This document shows positions 31,422-31,749 of a stretch of 31,749 bases of DNA, piece by piece. Location of the stretch: positions 1-31,749 of the forward strand of contig JADNRX010000576.1 in NCBI GenBank assembly GCA_015501595.1, read 5' to 3'. Made by a program: the position numbers and the translations under genes. The first letter of the stretch is position 1; every line of letters begins with the position of its first letter. A model generated the notes under the pieces. The model worked only from the letters and a program-made list of their open reading frames with translations. It did no database searches and was not told the origin of the DNA. Origin of the DNA: Hymenopellis radicata (taxonomy: Eukaryota; Basidiomycota; Agaricomycetes; Agaricales; Physalacriaceae).

Positions 31422-31749
31422 TCTCACTATGGCATCTTCAATCGCTTTAGTCCCTGGTCCATCGCCTTCTGAGCTCTGAACGTTATGTCAGGTTCAGGTT
31501 ATCCTGTTTTCGGCTAACGATGCCTGACGTTAGTTACCCACTGCTCTATTTGATCCACAATCGCAGCCCTCTCCCTCCGACAGTAGACCCCGTATAAGCT
31601 CTAGCAGCGCGTCTTGCTGCTCAAAGCGCGCCACTTCCTCGACCATCTCTACTGTTTCGGCCACAGCATCTCGGAAAGGGCATTACAACGCTCGTGTCTA
31701 GATTCGATACGTAAGGGCAGGACATAGAATGAATGGAAAGACTGACTTG
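31422..31749 (-). pseudogene. Hsp70-like relic, copy B (C-terminal end)
   Basis: The sequence aligns with 19980-20290 of block A. On the minus strand, 31560-31670 reads DAVAETVEMVEEVARFEQQD then ALLELIRGLLSE, resembling the Hsp70 C-terminal helical domain (IEDEIERMV.DAEKF..QD). The frame differs from A by indels. The window ends before the rest of the gene. Confidence 0.5.

Larger units (their letters stand above)
26010..31749. repeat. Segmental duplication, block B (runs off the window)
   Basis: This is the partner of the block beginning near 14060, with the same gene order and orientation. It is cut by the window end inside the Hsp70-like relic, so it may continue with further shared sequence. 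Compared with A it lacks the hAT-like MITE in the DUF6535 gene and keeps the middle exon of the PARG-like gene. It has its own frameshifts in the latter. Confidence 0.85.

Noticed and set aside
1..31749. tRNA, rRNA or CRISPR features
   Set aside because: No cloverleaf B-box pattern with matching A-box, no rRNA sequence and no regularly spaced short identical repeats were found by eye.

Overview
The window is nuclear DNA from a filamentous basidiomycete, most likely an Agaricomycete. Genes are split by many short introns (about 40-60 nt, GT...AG). Gene content fits that group: a DUF6535 membrane protein, a fungal F-box/zinc-type protein, a perilipin-like lipid-droplet protein, a GMC oxidoreductase piece, a PARG-like protein and LINE debris. 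No bacterial signals, tRNA, rRNA or CRISPR array were seen.

Layout. 1-4290 holds no intact gene but carries degenerate, intron-punctuated repeat units (about 780-3100). 4292-5055 is the 3' part of a GMC oxidoreductase gene without its 5' part. 5915-6260 is a LINE-type relic. 6812-7994 (-) is an intact perilipin-like gene of 357 aa. 9178-9423 is a small inverted-repeat element. 10489-12490 (-) is an intact auxin-efflux-carrier-family transporter (515 aa, 7 exons), divergent from an intact protein-L-isoaspartate O-methyltransferase at 12764-13771 (+, 225 aa, 7 exons).

From about 14060 the window is dominated by a diverged tandem segmental duplication. Block A (about 14060-20300) and block B (about 26010 to the window end) share one order: DUF6535 gene (-), a conserved non-genic or small-ORF segment, a PARG-like macrodomain gene (+), then an Hsp70-like relic (-). 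In A the DUF6535 gene is broken by two frameshifts and a 517-bp hAT-like MITE, and the PARG gene has lost its catalytic exon. In B the DUF6535 gene is intact (905 aa), but the PARG gene carries three frameshifts.

Between the blocks lies an F-box gene (21403-23165, -) whose original first exon was split after the first base of codon 4 by a second hAT-like MITE (23396-23837) with near-perfect 19-20 bp inverted ends and an exact 8-bp target duplication. The F-box reading frame downstream is complete and could restart at an in-frame Met. A separase-like relic lies beyond it. The single-copy genes on the left are ordinary housekeeping or metabolic genes. The right half is a fast-evolving accessory region of duplication, gene decay and MITE insertion. 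All exon models were made by eye from splice motifs and family conservation, without transcript data.
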